Shown: positions 53,190 through 62,016 of the stretch, piece after piece
Position numbering within the stretch: the stretch's first letter is position 1
Layout: every line of letters begins with the position of its first letter
NCBI GenBank assembly: GCA_041394845.1
Contig: JAWKHL010000001.1
Coordinates: 1,426,001 to 1,490,000, forward strand
Length of the DNA: 64,000 bases
From: JAHCHG01 sp041394845
Lineage (GTDB): Bacteria; Acidobacteriota; Blastocatellia; Pyrinomonadales; Pyrinomonadaceae
Reading direction: 5' to 3'
Position numbers and translations under genes: made by a program
The notes under the pieces: generated by a model
The model's database searches: none
The model's input: only the letters and a program-made list of their open reading frames with translations
What the model was told of the DNA's origin: nothing

Positions 53190-54527
53190 TTATTTGTCAT
53201 TTTCACCTTCAGATTCGGGATGCGCCGCATTTTCCGCCGACGGTTTTCGGGCCAACCGGTTAAAAAGCAAAAAAAGCGCTGATCCTACGGCAAGAAAAAT
53301 TAATATGACCACCCCCTCTTTTCCAAAATCGACCTGAAAAAACAACCACCCCATCAGTAAAAAGGAAATGATCGAAGCCAGCAGACCGAAGGGAGCGCGG
53401 AATTTGGCTTCCTCGACACCGGTTTTGCGCCAGCGAAAAACCGGCAAGGCCGCACAGGTGGTGCCATATACCAACAAACGGGTGAGGGTGCTGATGGTCA
53501 GGGCGCTGAGGAAAGAAGTATAGATGGTGAAAACCAAGATCACGACCGCCGTCAATAACAGAGAGATATGCGGGGTTTTGAATTTTTTGTGGGTGGCCCC
53601 CAGAACCTCGGGCAATTCTTTTTTTTCGGCCATGGCAAATGGTATTCGCGAGGTCGTCAGAAAACCGCTGTTCAAATTTCCGAAGATCGAGATCAACGCG
53701 CCGATGGAGATAAAAGTCCCGCCGAAAAAACCCAGAAAACGACCGGCCGCATCGGCCAGAGGTCTTTCCGACTGGGCCAGATCGGGCAGAGTTCCCATGG
53801 CGACGACCTGGATCAGAATGTAAAACAGGGCCACGATCCCCAGAGTGGTCAGCAAAGCGATCGGGATATTTTTTTGCGGATCTTTGATTTCCCCGCCCGG
53901 AATTGCCGCCACTTCGAAACCGACGTAGGCGTAGATCAGCATCAGAACCGCCTTTGAAAAGGATGAGGAATCGGGAGCGGTTTGAAAATTAAAATTATCC
54001 GGCTGGATGAAAAACAGACCGACGCCGATAAAAACAAGCAGGGGCAGGATCTTGCCGACCGTAAAAATATTGGTTAAAACGGTCGATTCCCGAACGCCGA
54101 CAAAATTGACCGCCGTCATAAACAAAACCACCAAAGTTACCAGCAGGACCCGGATCCCTCCTTGATCGGCGCCGGGATAGAAAAAACTCAGGTAAACCAG
54201 AAAAAGATTGCAGTTGGTGGCAAAGGTCGTCACCCGGACCATCCAGTATAGCCACCCGACCTCGAAGCCGACAAACGGGCCGAAAGCCTCCTGAGCGTAA
54301 AGGTAGGAACCTCCCGTCCCCTTAAAACGACTGCTCACCTCCGAGAAACAAAGGACGATAAAACCGACGATGACCGCGCAGACGATAAAGGCGAAAAGGC
54401 TGTAACTGCCAATCAAGGCCGTTACCTTGGACGGTAAACCGAAGATCCCCGCTCCGATAATCGTGTTGATCGTGATGGCGATAAGATCGATCCGGCTGAT
54501 CCCGCGCACCAATTTTTCGTTTTCCAT
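53190..54527 (-). CDS. APC-superfamily amino acid permease
   Basis: The 445-residue membrane protein has about 12 transmembrane helices. The TM1 motif TIIGAGIFGLPSKV and the TM6-like region GFEVAAIPGGEIKDPQKNIP are typical of the APC family. It would import or exchange amino acids or related amines; the exact substrate cannot be inferred. It ends with a charged C-terminal tail of about 15 residues. It is monocistronic and divergent from the beta-lactamase-like gene. Confidence 0.92.
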   Translation of the reverse strand: MENEKLVRGISRIDLIAITINTIIGAGIFGLPSKVTALIGSYSLFAFIVCAVIVGFIVLCFSEVSSRFKGTGGSYLYAQEAFGPFVGFEVGWLYWMVRVTTFATNCNLFLVYLSFFYPGADQGGIRVLLVTLVVLFMTAVNFVGVRESTVLTNIFTVGKILPLLVFIGVGLFFIQPDNFNFQTAPDSSSFSKAVLMLIYAYVGFEVAAIPGGEIKDPQKNIPIALLTTLGIVALFYILIQVVAMGTLPDLAQSERPLADAAGRFLGFFGGTFISIGALISIFGNLNSGFLTTSRIPFAMAEKKELPEVLGATHKKFKTPHISLLLTAVVILVFTIYTSFLSALTISTLTRLLVYGTTCAALPVFRWRKTGVEEAKFRAPFGLLASIISFLLMGWLFFQVDFGKEGVVILIFLAVGSALFLLFNRLARKPSAENAAHPESEGENDK

Positions 54528-54629
54528 TTTTTTAACCTTTGGGGTTGTTGACGGCCGGTTTCAGCGCCGGACTTTTTTGTTTATACTCTTTCCATCCGAA
54601 AACCTATTCCAAATCTGAAGGGATTTTAT

Positions 54630-55601
54630 ATGATGAACCGACCAACCGCAATCATTCTTTTTTTTATTCTTCTGTTTTCTCCGCCCCTTTTCGCCACCTC
54701 CAAATTTGTTGATATTAAACCGCTTAAACTGACGACCTCGACTGAATTGGAGGAGGTTTTAAAAATCGCCGTCGATGAGCAACTCCGGGGAACCGGCACC
54801 GATTCGATAAAACCCGAGGAACTGGCCGCGACCGTCATTGATCTGACCGATCCCGAAAATCTCAAAACGGCCGATTATCGGGGAGACCAGAAGATTTATC
54901 CGGCCAGCGTCGTCAAACTTTTTTATATGGTTGCCCTTCAACAATGGCTCGAAGACGGAAAGGTTCGCACCTCTCCCGAACTGGAAAGGGGTTTAGCCGA
55001 TATGATCCGGGTTTCATCCAATGACGCCACCCATTACATTTTCGACGTTCTCACCGGAACCAGCGGCGGGCCGGAACTGAGCCCTAAGGAATTGCGGAAA
55101 TATGCATATCGCAAAAATGCCGTCAACCGCTATTTTGAAAAACAGGGTTTTTCCGACATCAACGTCAACCAGAAAACCTATTGTGAGGACATTTACGGCC
55201 GGGAAAGGCAATTCTGGGATGAAGGCAAACAGAGAAACAAGTTGACAACCAACTCCACCGCCCGCCTTTTGGCTCAGATCGCTCTCGGTCTGGCGGTTTC
55301 TCCGGAAAGAAGCCGCCGGATGCTGGAGCTTTTGAAACGCGACCCCTTTTCCGCCGCCCAGGACGAAGAGGATCAGGCTCACGGGTTTACCGGAATTTCG
55401 ATCCTGGAACTAAAATTGGAGTCGGCCCGGCTCTTTTCAAAAGCCGGCTATACTGCTTCGACACGCCATGATGCGGCCTTTATCGAACTGCCCGGGGACA
55501 AAAAAATCGTGATCGTTGTTTTTACCGAAAATCACGCCAATAACCGAAAAATAATCCCCGGAATTGCCACCCCGGTCATTAAGTTTTTAACCGGCCGATG
55601 A
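54630..55601 (+). CDS. Secreted serine hydrolase, class A beta-lactamase-like
   Basis: The 323-residue protein has a signal peptide (about 1-23) and a beta-lactamase-type transpeptidase fold. The catalytic SxxK is Ser93-Val-Val-Lys96 (YPASVVKLF). The second motif is Ser130-Asn-Asp (SSNDATHYI), the PBP-like SND order rather than SDN. The third motif is degenerate, SKAGYT instead of KTG. A general omega-loop Glu is not clear. These features fit the Beta-lactamase2 family of uncertain substrates; antibiotic hydrolysis is not proven. A GAAGGGA ribosome site precedes the ATG. Confidence 0.85.
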   Translation: MMNRPTAIILFFILLFSPPLFATSKFVDIKPLKLTTSTELEEVLKIAVDEQLRGTGTDSIKPEELAATVIDLTDPENLKTADYRGDQKIYPASVVKLFYMVALQQWLEDGKVRTSPELERGLADMIRVSSNDATHYIFDVLTGTSGGPELSPKELRKYAYRKNAVNRYFEKQGFSDINVNQKTYCEDIYGRERQFWDEGKQRNKLTTNSTARLLAQIALGLAVSPERSRRMLELLKRDPFSAAQDEEDQAHGFTGISILELKLESARLFSKAGYTASTRHDAAFIELPGDKKIVIVVFTENHANNRKIIPGIATPVIKFLTGR

Positions 55602-55875
55602 TCCTGCGGTGGCCAGGCCCCGTTGGCCCGGCAAAATTTATTTTTTGAAAATCGGGAATTGGAACTTTAGGCGGAAATCAATCTCAAAATTTCAATAAGA
55701 GGCTTGAAATTTTTCCGCTAATGGGTATAGCATTCATTAAAATTTCTATTTTCTTAATTTCTTATTTTGGAGAAATTTCCCACAAATTTTTATTTTTTTT
55801 GACCTTTTTTACCCCTTTTTGACGCGTTATAAAATGAGTTTTATTTAATTTTTTTGAAACAGGAGACAAAGAATA

Positions 55876-56382
55876 ATGAAAAACCATTTAACTCTTTTTT
55901 TGACCATGGTCTGCCTATTGGCCGTTGCCCTCGGTTGTGAATTCAGCGCCACCACCGCCAATCTGAGCGACATCAAACTGGCCAAGGACAAATCGGCCAG
56001 CAATCCCCAAACGACCTTTGAATCGGGCGATGAAATTTTTGCCGTTACCGCCTTAAACAACACCAGCAGCAAACATAAGGTGAAATTCCGTCTTTTAGTT
56101 GTTGACGTCCAAGGAGCCGACCCGGGAACGGTCGCTTATAAACTGGATAAGGAGATGGAAATCGACGGAGCAAGAGACTTCTGGTATACATTTTCGGTTC
56201 CGGGAAACGGTTTTGTACCGGGAAAATACAAGGTCGAATTCAAGCTGATGGATGAAAAGGGCGAAAAGGAAATTCAAACCAAAACCGCCGAATTCACAAT
56301 CAAGGGCGGTAAATCACCGATGCCCAAAACGGATTCCGATGAACCGACCGACCCCGATGAGGATTCATCCGATGAAAATTAA
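55876..56382 (+). CDS. Lipoprotein, beta-sandwich-like, unknown
   Basis: The 168-residue protein has a lipobox ending VALGC (Cys21) and a beta-rich domain (about 45-150) with KHKVKFRLLVVDV, FVPGKYKVEFKLMDEKG and a Gly-rich end. A Pro/Asp/Glu-rich tail follows. It is probably a lipid-anchored envelope protein. A good ribosome site (AGGAG) precedes the ATG. Next gene is the DUF4344 lipoprotein after 40 bases, likely in one operon. Confidence 0.78.
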   Translation: MKNHLTLFLTMVCLLAVALGCEFSATTANLSDIKLAKDKSASNPQTTFESGDEIFAVTALNNTSSKHKVKFRLLVVDVQGADPGTVAYKLDKEMEIDGARDFWYTFSVPGNGFVPGKYKVEFKLMDEKGEKEIQTKTAEFTIKGGKSPMPKTDSDEPTDPDEDSSDEN

Positions 56383-56422
56383 TTGAAAGAGTAAAATTTT
56401 TTTATTTTGAGGAGAAAAAGAT

Positions 56423-57352
56423 ATGACATCCCCAACCCCCCATTTTTCCAACAAATTCGGCGCAATTGCCCTTTTATTACTGGTTGCCCTGGTTTTAGCC
56501 TGCAAGATCGACCTCGGCGAACTGGCCAATAAAGGGGACCAAACGCCAACCAGGCCGGAAACCGATAATCCCGATTTTAAACGTCCCACCGGAAACAAAA
56601 AGGAAGTTACGCTTGAAGAGCCCGAGAAACCCGGCGGCAACAGCCGGGAAAAGGATAAGGGGGATTTTCTTCCTCAGTATTCCGACATCCGAAATCAGAG
56701 TTATGTGGAATTCGACCAGAAGATGCGCCAACAAAAGATCCTCGAAAGCATCACCAACGATCTCAACTCCAATTTGTCGATGCCCGAGGACGTAACGGTC
56801 ACCTTCCGCGATTGCGGGGTTCCCAACGCCTTTTATAACCCTCAGGACAAATCGGTAACCATGTGTTACGAATTTATGGATCTGTTTTACAACAAGTACC
56901 TCCAGATGGGTTACAGCGAAGAGGAATCGAACGATCTGATGTTCGGGGCCACAACCTTTTTCTTCCTCCACGAACTGGGACATTGCTTGATCGACGTTTA
57001 CGACCTTCCGGCCGTCGGCCGCGAGGAGGATTCGGTCGATCAGCTCTCCACCTATATACTGATGGACAAACTAAAGAACGGAAGGAAATCCGCTCTGGCC
57101 GGGGTTTTGATCTTTCAGGCTTTGGCGGCCGACGAACAGGCCTCGGAAAGAACCTTCGCCGACGAACACAGTCTGAGCAGTCAGCGGTTTTATAATCTGG
57201 CCTGCTGGATGTACGGCCGCGACCCCGACGAATTCGGTTCGTTCAAGACAAAGGGTGTTCTGCCCGAAGCCCGGGCCGTTCGCTGCTCCGACGAATATCG
57301 GAAAATGAGCAGCGCCTGGCAACGGCTGGTCGATCCGTATGTAAAAAAATAG
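56423..57352 (+). CDS. DUF4344 lipoprotein metallopeptidase
   Basis: The 309-residue protein has a lipobox LVLAC (Cys27). A Pro/Glu/Lys linker leads to a metallopeptidase domain with the zinc motif HELGH (in FFFLHELGHCLIDVYDLP). A conserved REEDSVDQL follows, the third ligand region in the DUF4344 family. It should be an envelope zinc peptidase of unknown target. A GAGGAG site precedes the start. It is 40 bases downstream of the other lipoprotein gene. Confidence 0.88.
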   Translation: MTSPTPHFSNKFGAIALLLLVALVLACKIDLGELANKGDQTPTRPETDNPDFKRPTGNKKEVTLEEPEKPGGNSREKDKGDFLPQYSDIRNQSYVEFDQKMRQQKILESITNDLNSNLSMPEDVTVTFRDCGVPNAFYNPQDKSVTMCYEFMDLFYNKYLQMGYSEEESNDLMFGATTFFFLHELGHCLIDVYDLPAVGREEDSVDQLSTYILMDKLKNGRKSALAGVLIFQALAADEQASERTFADEHSLSSQRFYNLACWMYGRDPDEFGSFKTKGVLPEARAVRCSDEYRKMSSAWQRLVDPYVKK

Positions 57353-57776
57353 ACGGTTAATACCGGCGACAAAATTTGGGGGGCTTTTATCGAGAAAATG
57401 TCGTCCGCTCCAATTCGCATTCAAAAGCGAAAAGGTCCGGGCGGCATTTTCTAAAAATTTTCACTTCCCCGATCCAAATTTTCCGCTCCCTCTTCTCCGG
57501 CTTCGTTTTTTTCCCCGAAGTTACTCGCAAATCAAGCGTTTTCTCCTTAAAACCATTCCGATCAATTTGATTCACAAGTTCGGAGATTTTGTGTATAATC
57601 AGCCTGTATTTGTTACTTTTTCAAGTTTCTGTAATCTTTTTTTTTCGGTTTTGCATCCTTAGAAAAGGTGCGGTCGGCCCCGTTGGCGGATTTGCCGAAA
57701 AATCGTCAAATCTGAAAACTCTGCGCCCGTTTGTACAACTTCCCTTTTTACTAAACCTTTTTTTGCCGGAGGAATT
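57353..57776. other. Intergenic gap with a promoter
   Basis: It is AT-rich and holds the promoter at 57571-57599. The remaining bases show no gene or RNA fold that I can support. The leader from the promoter to the ATG is about 170 bases. Confidence 0.5.
57571..57599 (+). promoter_or_regulatory. Sigma-70-like promoter with extended -10
   Basis: TTCACA (57571-57576) and a perfect TATAAT (57594-57599) are 17 bases apart. The TGTG just before TATAAT gives an extended -10. It drives the LecA-like gene at 57777 with a long leader. Confidence 0.65.
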
Positions 57777-58556
57777 ATGTTTTTCAAATCCAAACCAATT
57801 CGTTTAATCAGCCTGATCTGCCTTTTGTTTTTTACCGCCAGTTTTGCTTTCGCCGACACCATCAGGTTAAAGGACGGAAGCATCATCAAGGGAAAAATAA
57901 TTAGTTTCGACAGCGGAAATTTCACCGTTCTGATCGACGACGGAACCCGTCAAAGGCAACTGAATTTTTCAGCCGACCAAATCGAATCGATCATTTTCGA
58001 TTCCGGCGGGGCTTCCAACCCGGTTTCGGATTATCCCCCGGCAAAAACCGACAACGACGGAAAATCAACCATCATAACCGTCGGAGGAAACCGGCCGGTC
58101 AAGGAAAATCCTCCGGTTAATCCGGCAAAAACTCCCGAGCCGGTTCAGAACAAAAATATTTCAAAGGGGAAATTGCCCCCGATCACCATCAAGGTTTTGG
58201 TTCTGGCCGACAATACGGCCAACGGTTGGACAAATTCGGGTTGGGTCGTTCGCAAGGGCCAGCGGATCAAGATTCGCGGAGGCGGAAGGGTTTCCCTCGG
58301 CAATGGTCGCCGTTCGGATGCCGGCGGAATCTCAACCTTGCCCGATCCCGACAAATTGATCAAGGATAAACCGACCGGCGCTTTGATCGCCGTGGTCGGA
58401 GCCGATAACAATGACTTCATTTTTATCGGAGAATCAAACGAATTCGTTGCCACCCGCGACGGCGATCTTTTTCTCGGCGTCAATGAGGGCAATTTGAACG
58501 ACAACTCCGGTTCGTTTGAGGTCGTCATCGAGATCGACCCCAACACCGGCGATTAA
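57777..58556 (+). CDS. Secreted protein with LecA/PA-IL-like C-terminal domain
   Basis: The 259-residue protein has a signal peptide (about 1-23). An N-terminal small beta module (DTIRLKDGSIIKGKI) resembles the Sm-like domain found in surface proteins. A Pro/Asn linker leads to a C-terminal jelly-roll. The last has the LecA/PA-IL-like pattern VLADNTANGWTNSGWVVRKG and ends NEGNLNDNSGSFEV. The lectin fold binds galactose through calcium in LecA; the Asp/Asn ligands here (ADNNDF, NLNDNSG) could serve that. Binding to a sugar is inferred, not shown. GGAGG precedes the ATG. Confidence 0.8.
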   Translation: MFFKSKPIRLISLICLLFFTASFAFADTIRLKDGSIIKGKIISFDSGNFTVLIDDGTRQRQLNFSADQIESIIFDSGGASNPVSDYPPAKTDNDGKSTIITVGGNRPVKENPPVNPAKTPEPVQNKNISKGKLPPITIKVLVLADNTANGWTNSGWVVRKGQRIKIRGGGRVSLGNGRRSDAGGISTLPDPDKLIKDKPTGALIAVVGADNNDFIFIGESNEFVATRDGDLFLGVNEGNLNDNSGSFEVVIEIDPNTGD

Positions 58557-58664
58557 AAACGGCGGAGAAAATTGTTTTTCGGGGACGGGTTGATAAATTC
58601 CAACCAATGACCGACAATTTGTATCAAATAGGCAAAAAAAGAAATTTTCCAAAGGGGCAATTTT

Positions 58665-59924
58665 ATGAATTCCGTTTTTCCGAATCGTTTTTTGAAGCAC
58701 CTGTCATTGGCCGCCGTCGCTTTTATCTTTCTGTTTCACTCTCTTGCCATGGCTCAGTCCCGACCGCAAAGGCCCGATGATATTCCCGGAAATCAAAAGA
58801 AAAACCAGCGGCCAACCCCGAAAACCGAAGAGGAACTGAAAAAGGAAGAAGAACAGCGCAAACTCGATGAAATGCAGCGCAACGCCGTCGTGGACGATGA
58901 TGTGGTCAAGATCTCAACCAATCTGGTCAATGTCGATGCGGTGGTTTACAACAAAAAAACGGGCCAGATAATAACCGGATTAAAAAAGGAGAATTTCGGG
59001 ATTTTTGAAGACGGGGTAAAACAGGATATCTCCAACTTCGCCACCCCCGAGGCCCCGATCACCGTCACTCTGGTGATGGAATACAGCAAATGGTCCGAGA
59101 TCTTCGGTTACGATCGGGGGATGGGACCAAATTCCGGAAAATTGGAAGTTATCCGCCCGATCGCTTATTTTCTGACCCGATTCATTCATCCTCCCGACGA
59201 TTACGCATCCCTGATCGCCTTCGACATCCGCCCGACTCCGATCACCGATTTTACAAATGACCCGAACCGGATCCGCCAATCGATCGATCTCCTTTTGAGA
59301 AATTCCCCGGCCTTTCGGGAAAACAATCTTTACGACGCGATCAAGTTCGCTCTCGTCGGCGGAAAAGCCGATTCGGTCGTGCTGGAAAATTCCGAGGAAA
59401 GATACTCCCAATACGGCGGTATGGTCGATGTTAAGGCCAAAAGGCGGGCGATCATTCTGGTGGCTTCGGGAATCGACACATTCAGCAAGATCAATTACGG
59501 CGACGCTCGCAAGATCATTCAGGAATCCGGCATTCCGATCTACATCATCAGCACGGCAAACCTCTTTTTCAAAAAATACGAACACCGGATCCCGGCCACC
59601 GATTCGATCACCGGGTTTCCCGGGCGGTTGACCTTCCTTCAAGCCAAAAACGCCATGGACACTTTTGCCAGAGAATCCGGCGGCGTTCATTACCAAATGA
59701 CATTTGAAGGAGAATTGCCCGATTACCTGCAAAGCATCAATGCCTTCCTTCGCAATCAATATTCCCTGGCCTACGACGCGGGTGAGGGCCATAAACCCGG
59801 CAAAAAATACAAACTCGAAGTGAAGGTTGATGTTGACGGGGACGGAACCTACGATGATAAGAACTTCGTGATTCAGCACCGGCCTTTTTACGTAACCCCA
59901 AAAGAAGAGAAAAAGGAAAAGTAA
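58665..59924 (+). CDS. Secreted VWA-type protein (Acidobacteria VWFA-related family)
   Basis: The 419-residue protein has a signal peptide (about 1-30). A charged linker leads to the motif VNVDAVVYNKKTGQIITGL-like opening and a von Willebrand A domain (about 135-370). The first MIDAS motif DxSxS is replaced by MEYSKWSE, so metal binding is probably changed. The C-terminal part ends QYSLAYDAGEGHKPGKKYKLEV. The family is numerous in Acidobacteriota (TIGR03436-like). It is probably a surface or periplasmic binding protein. AGGGGC precedes the ATG. Confidence 0.85.
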   Translation: MNSVFPNRFLKHLSLAAVAFIFLFHSLAMAQSRPQRPDDIPGNQKKNQRPTPKTEEELKKEEEQRKLDEMQRNAVVDDDVVKISTNLVNVDAVVYNKKTGQIITGLKKENFGIFEDGVKQDISNFATPEAPITVTLVMEYSKWSEIFGYDRGMGPNSGKLEVIRPIAYFLTRFIHPPDDYASLIAFDIRPTPITDFTNDPNRIRQSIDLLLRNSPAFRENNLYDAIKFALVGGKADSVVLENSEERYSQYGGMVDVKAKRRAIILVASGIDTFSKINYGDARKIIQESGIPIYIISTANLFFKKYEHRIPATDSITGFPGRLTFLQAKNAMDTFARESGGVHYQMTFEGELPDYLQSINAFLRNQYSLAYDAGEGHKPGKKYKLEVKVDVDGDGTYDDKNFVIQHRPFYVTPKEEKKEK

Positions 59925-59940
59925 ATCCAATAATCTAAAG

Positions 59941-59976
59941 AAAAAGCGCCGGTTTTCAATGAACCGGCGCTTTTTT
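59941..59976. terminator. Bidirectional intrinsic terminator
   Basis: A perfect 14-bp stem (59941-59954 with 59962-59975, loop of 7) has A5 on the left and T6 on the right. It separates the VWA gene from the convergent AlbA_2 gene. Confidence 0.88.
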
Positions 59977-59977
59977 C

Positions 59978-61270
59978 TTAAATCCCGTAGATTTTTAAGC
60001 GGAACTCATCTCCCGTCGTATAAATTTCTGATCTCGCGCCGGAGAACAAACGGGTTTGTTTGAGGATCATCGGCAAACCGCCGCGCGGGACATTGGTGCC
60101 GTATTCCCGGCGTTTGAAGATGGCGGCGATCTGCGGGTTGATCCTCTGGGTGATCCCGAACCTGATCGCCTTAGATGCCGGCGGAACAAAACCTCCGGTC
60201 CGGCGCGGGTTGATGATCTCGATGGCGTGATCGAAGATCAAAAGCCGCGTCTCGCCGTCGCGAAGAGCAAGATCCCGGTGAATGAGGGCGTTGATCAAGG
60301 CTTCGCGAACCGCATAAAGGTGATAATTTTTTCGCGATTCAATTGGTGAATCATCGCTTCCCGGACTTTTTTTCGGCCGGTACTTCAACAGATCGCAATA
60401 GCGTTTGATAAACCGGAGAGACGATTCGTAGAGCGTCAACAGGTTACCCGCCAATTCCACCTGTTCAACGATGGGAGAATCGGTGTTTTCACCCGCATAT
60501 CGGATCGCTTTGATGCCCGAACGGGGAATGATCTGAGAAACCCGGTCGTTTTTTCCGAACAAAAGGACGGCCGCCACGGTCGGCAAAAACTCATCCCCGT
60601 TGCCGACCGCCAAAAGCAGATCCTTTTTCAAAAAATCTTCGGTCTGGTAAAGGTTGGCGACCAAAGTGTCTTCACCGAACGCATCGGCGAAACTCCACAA
60701 AATGCCATCGTCAAAATCCTCGGCCGTGGCCGTCTGGACGGGGATGTTCTCGAACTTCAAAGGCCGGACCTCATCCAGCAAATCGGAGAGTTCCTCGCGG
60801 GTCGTTTCGCGTTTTTCGGCTCCCACCCGGATGTAAAAACGCCCGTCTTTCGTCCGGTAGGGTCTTTTTTTGGCGACAACATCAAGGGAAACGATCCGGC
60901 GACCGTTATCAAACGAAATGCAATCGATCAGCGGCACGATCGGCGGATAGATCTCCTCGCGGCAGATCCGGACGATCTCCTCCTGAACGCCTTCGGGGTT
61001 TTTTACCCCCTCGACTCGGAGTTGATCCGTTACCCCGAAGATCATCACGCCGCCCGAGGTGTTGGCCAGGGCGATCACCTCCTGAGCGATCCTTTCTGGA
61101 TTCGATAGTTTTACTTTTAATTCGAGATAAGTGTCTTCCCCTCCGCGAACCAAACGCAGGAGTTCGGTTCGGGTGGTCGGAGGCGCGGGGGTATTCAAAA
61201 TGTATTCCTGAAAAGAGCGTTCGTTGGTGGATTCAAACCGCTGACTTCGACGAAATTTTTTACGTGACAT
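59978..61270 (-). CDS. AlbA_2/Schlafen-type DNA-binding protein with HATPase_c_4 domain
   Basis: The 430-residue protein has an AlbA_2 domain (about 40-160) with EDTYLELK, VIALANTSGGVMIFGV and an Arg-rich end. An ATPase-like domain follows (HATPase_c_4, with AVREALINALIHRD and FDHAIEIINPR). Such proteins are putative ATP-dependent DNA-binding regulators, often near mobile or defence genes, but no such partner is seen here. The start at 61270 is chosen; upstream codons to 61363 form a Cys/Arg-rich improbable tail. Confidence 0.85.
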   Translation of the reverse strand: MSRKKFRRSQRFESTNERSFQEYILNTPAPPTTRTELLRLVRGGEDTYLELKVKLSNPERIAQEVIALANTSGGVMIFGVTDQLRVEGVKNPEGVQEEIVRICREEIYPPIVPLIDCISFDNGRRIVSLDVVAKKRPYRTKDGRFYIRVGAEKRETTREELSDLLDEVRPLKFENIPVQTATAEDFDDGILWSFADAFGEDTLVANLYQTEDFLKKDLLLAVGNGDEFLPTVAAVLLFGKNDRVSQIIPRSGIKAIRYAGENTDSPIVEQVELAGNLLTLYESSLRFIKRYCDLLKYRPKKSPGSDDSPIESRKNYHLYAVREALINALIHRDLALRDGETRLLIFDHAIEIINPRRTGGFVPPASKAIRFGITQRINPQIAAIFKRREYGTNVPRGGLPMILKQTRLFSGARSEIYTTGDEFRLKIYGI

Positions 61271-61500
61271 CACAAACGGCGCGTTATTTCTGTCAAGACG
61301 GCACGTCGCCTGCCGCCCGTCCCCACCGGTCGAAAAACAAGGGCGGGGCGCTGGAATTTTCAACCAATTACTATTGAATCATTTCGGCCTAAAAAAGTAA
61401 AAAGTGGGTTGGAAATAATAATTTCAATTTGCGATTTGCCGATTTTTTTCGCACACTTAGGTTGTTCTACCAAACTTTTTTAAGATAAAAACCTGATCAA

Positions 61501-62016
61501 GTGGAAACGGAAGTCATAACAGCTTACGTCGGTCTCGGTTCGAATCTTGGCGACCGGGCGGGCAATCTTCTGCTGGCGGTTCGGGGTCTTCTGGAGGCCA
61601 GTTTTGAGGTCAACAAACTCTCCGCCATTTATGAAACCGAACCTTTCGAGGTCGAAGATCAACCGCCCTATCTGAATATGGTGGCCGAGATCTTCGTTAC
61701 AAATATTTCCCCGACCCAGATGCTGGCCCGGATGCTCCGGATCGAGTATTTGCTGGGCCGCAAGGAAAAGAGTCTGAAAAAACCCCGGACGGTCGACCTC
61801 GACCTTTTGCTTTACGGGAAATTTCAAAGCTACACGGAGTTTTTGACATTGCCTCACCCGAGATTGCAGGAACGGCGTTTTGTTTTGACCCCGCTGGCCG
61901 AATTATGCCCCCGTTTGGTTCATCCGGTCTTAAACAAAACCATTCAGGAATTGCTCGAAGATCTCGATGATCCTTCGGAGGTCACCCGCTGGAATCCTCA
62001 GCAAACAAGTCACTGA
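61501..62016 (+). CDS. folK: FolK: hydroxymethyldihydropteridine pyrophosphokinase
   Basis: The 171-residue enzyme transfers pyrophosphate from ATP to 6-hydroxymethyl-7,8-dihydropterin in folate synthesis. Family motifs are YVGLGSNLGDR, the ATP-binding PRTVDLDLLLYG, and LPHPRLQERRFVLTPLAEL. The start is GTG at 61501. No other folate gene is in the window. Its 3' end overlaps the convergent MFS gene by 35 bases. Confidence 0.95.
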   Translation: METEVITAYVGLGSNLGDRAGNLLLAVRGLLEASFEVNKLSAIYETEPFEVEDQPPYLNMVAEIFVTNISPTQMLARMLRIEYLLGRKEKSLKKPRTVDLDLLLYGKFQSYTEFLTLPHPRLQERRFVLTPLAELCPRLVHPVLNKTIQELLEDLDDPSEVTRWNPQQTSH

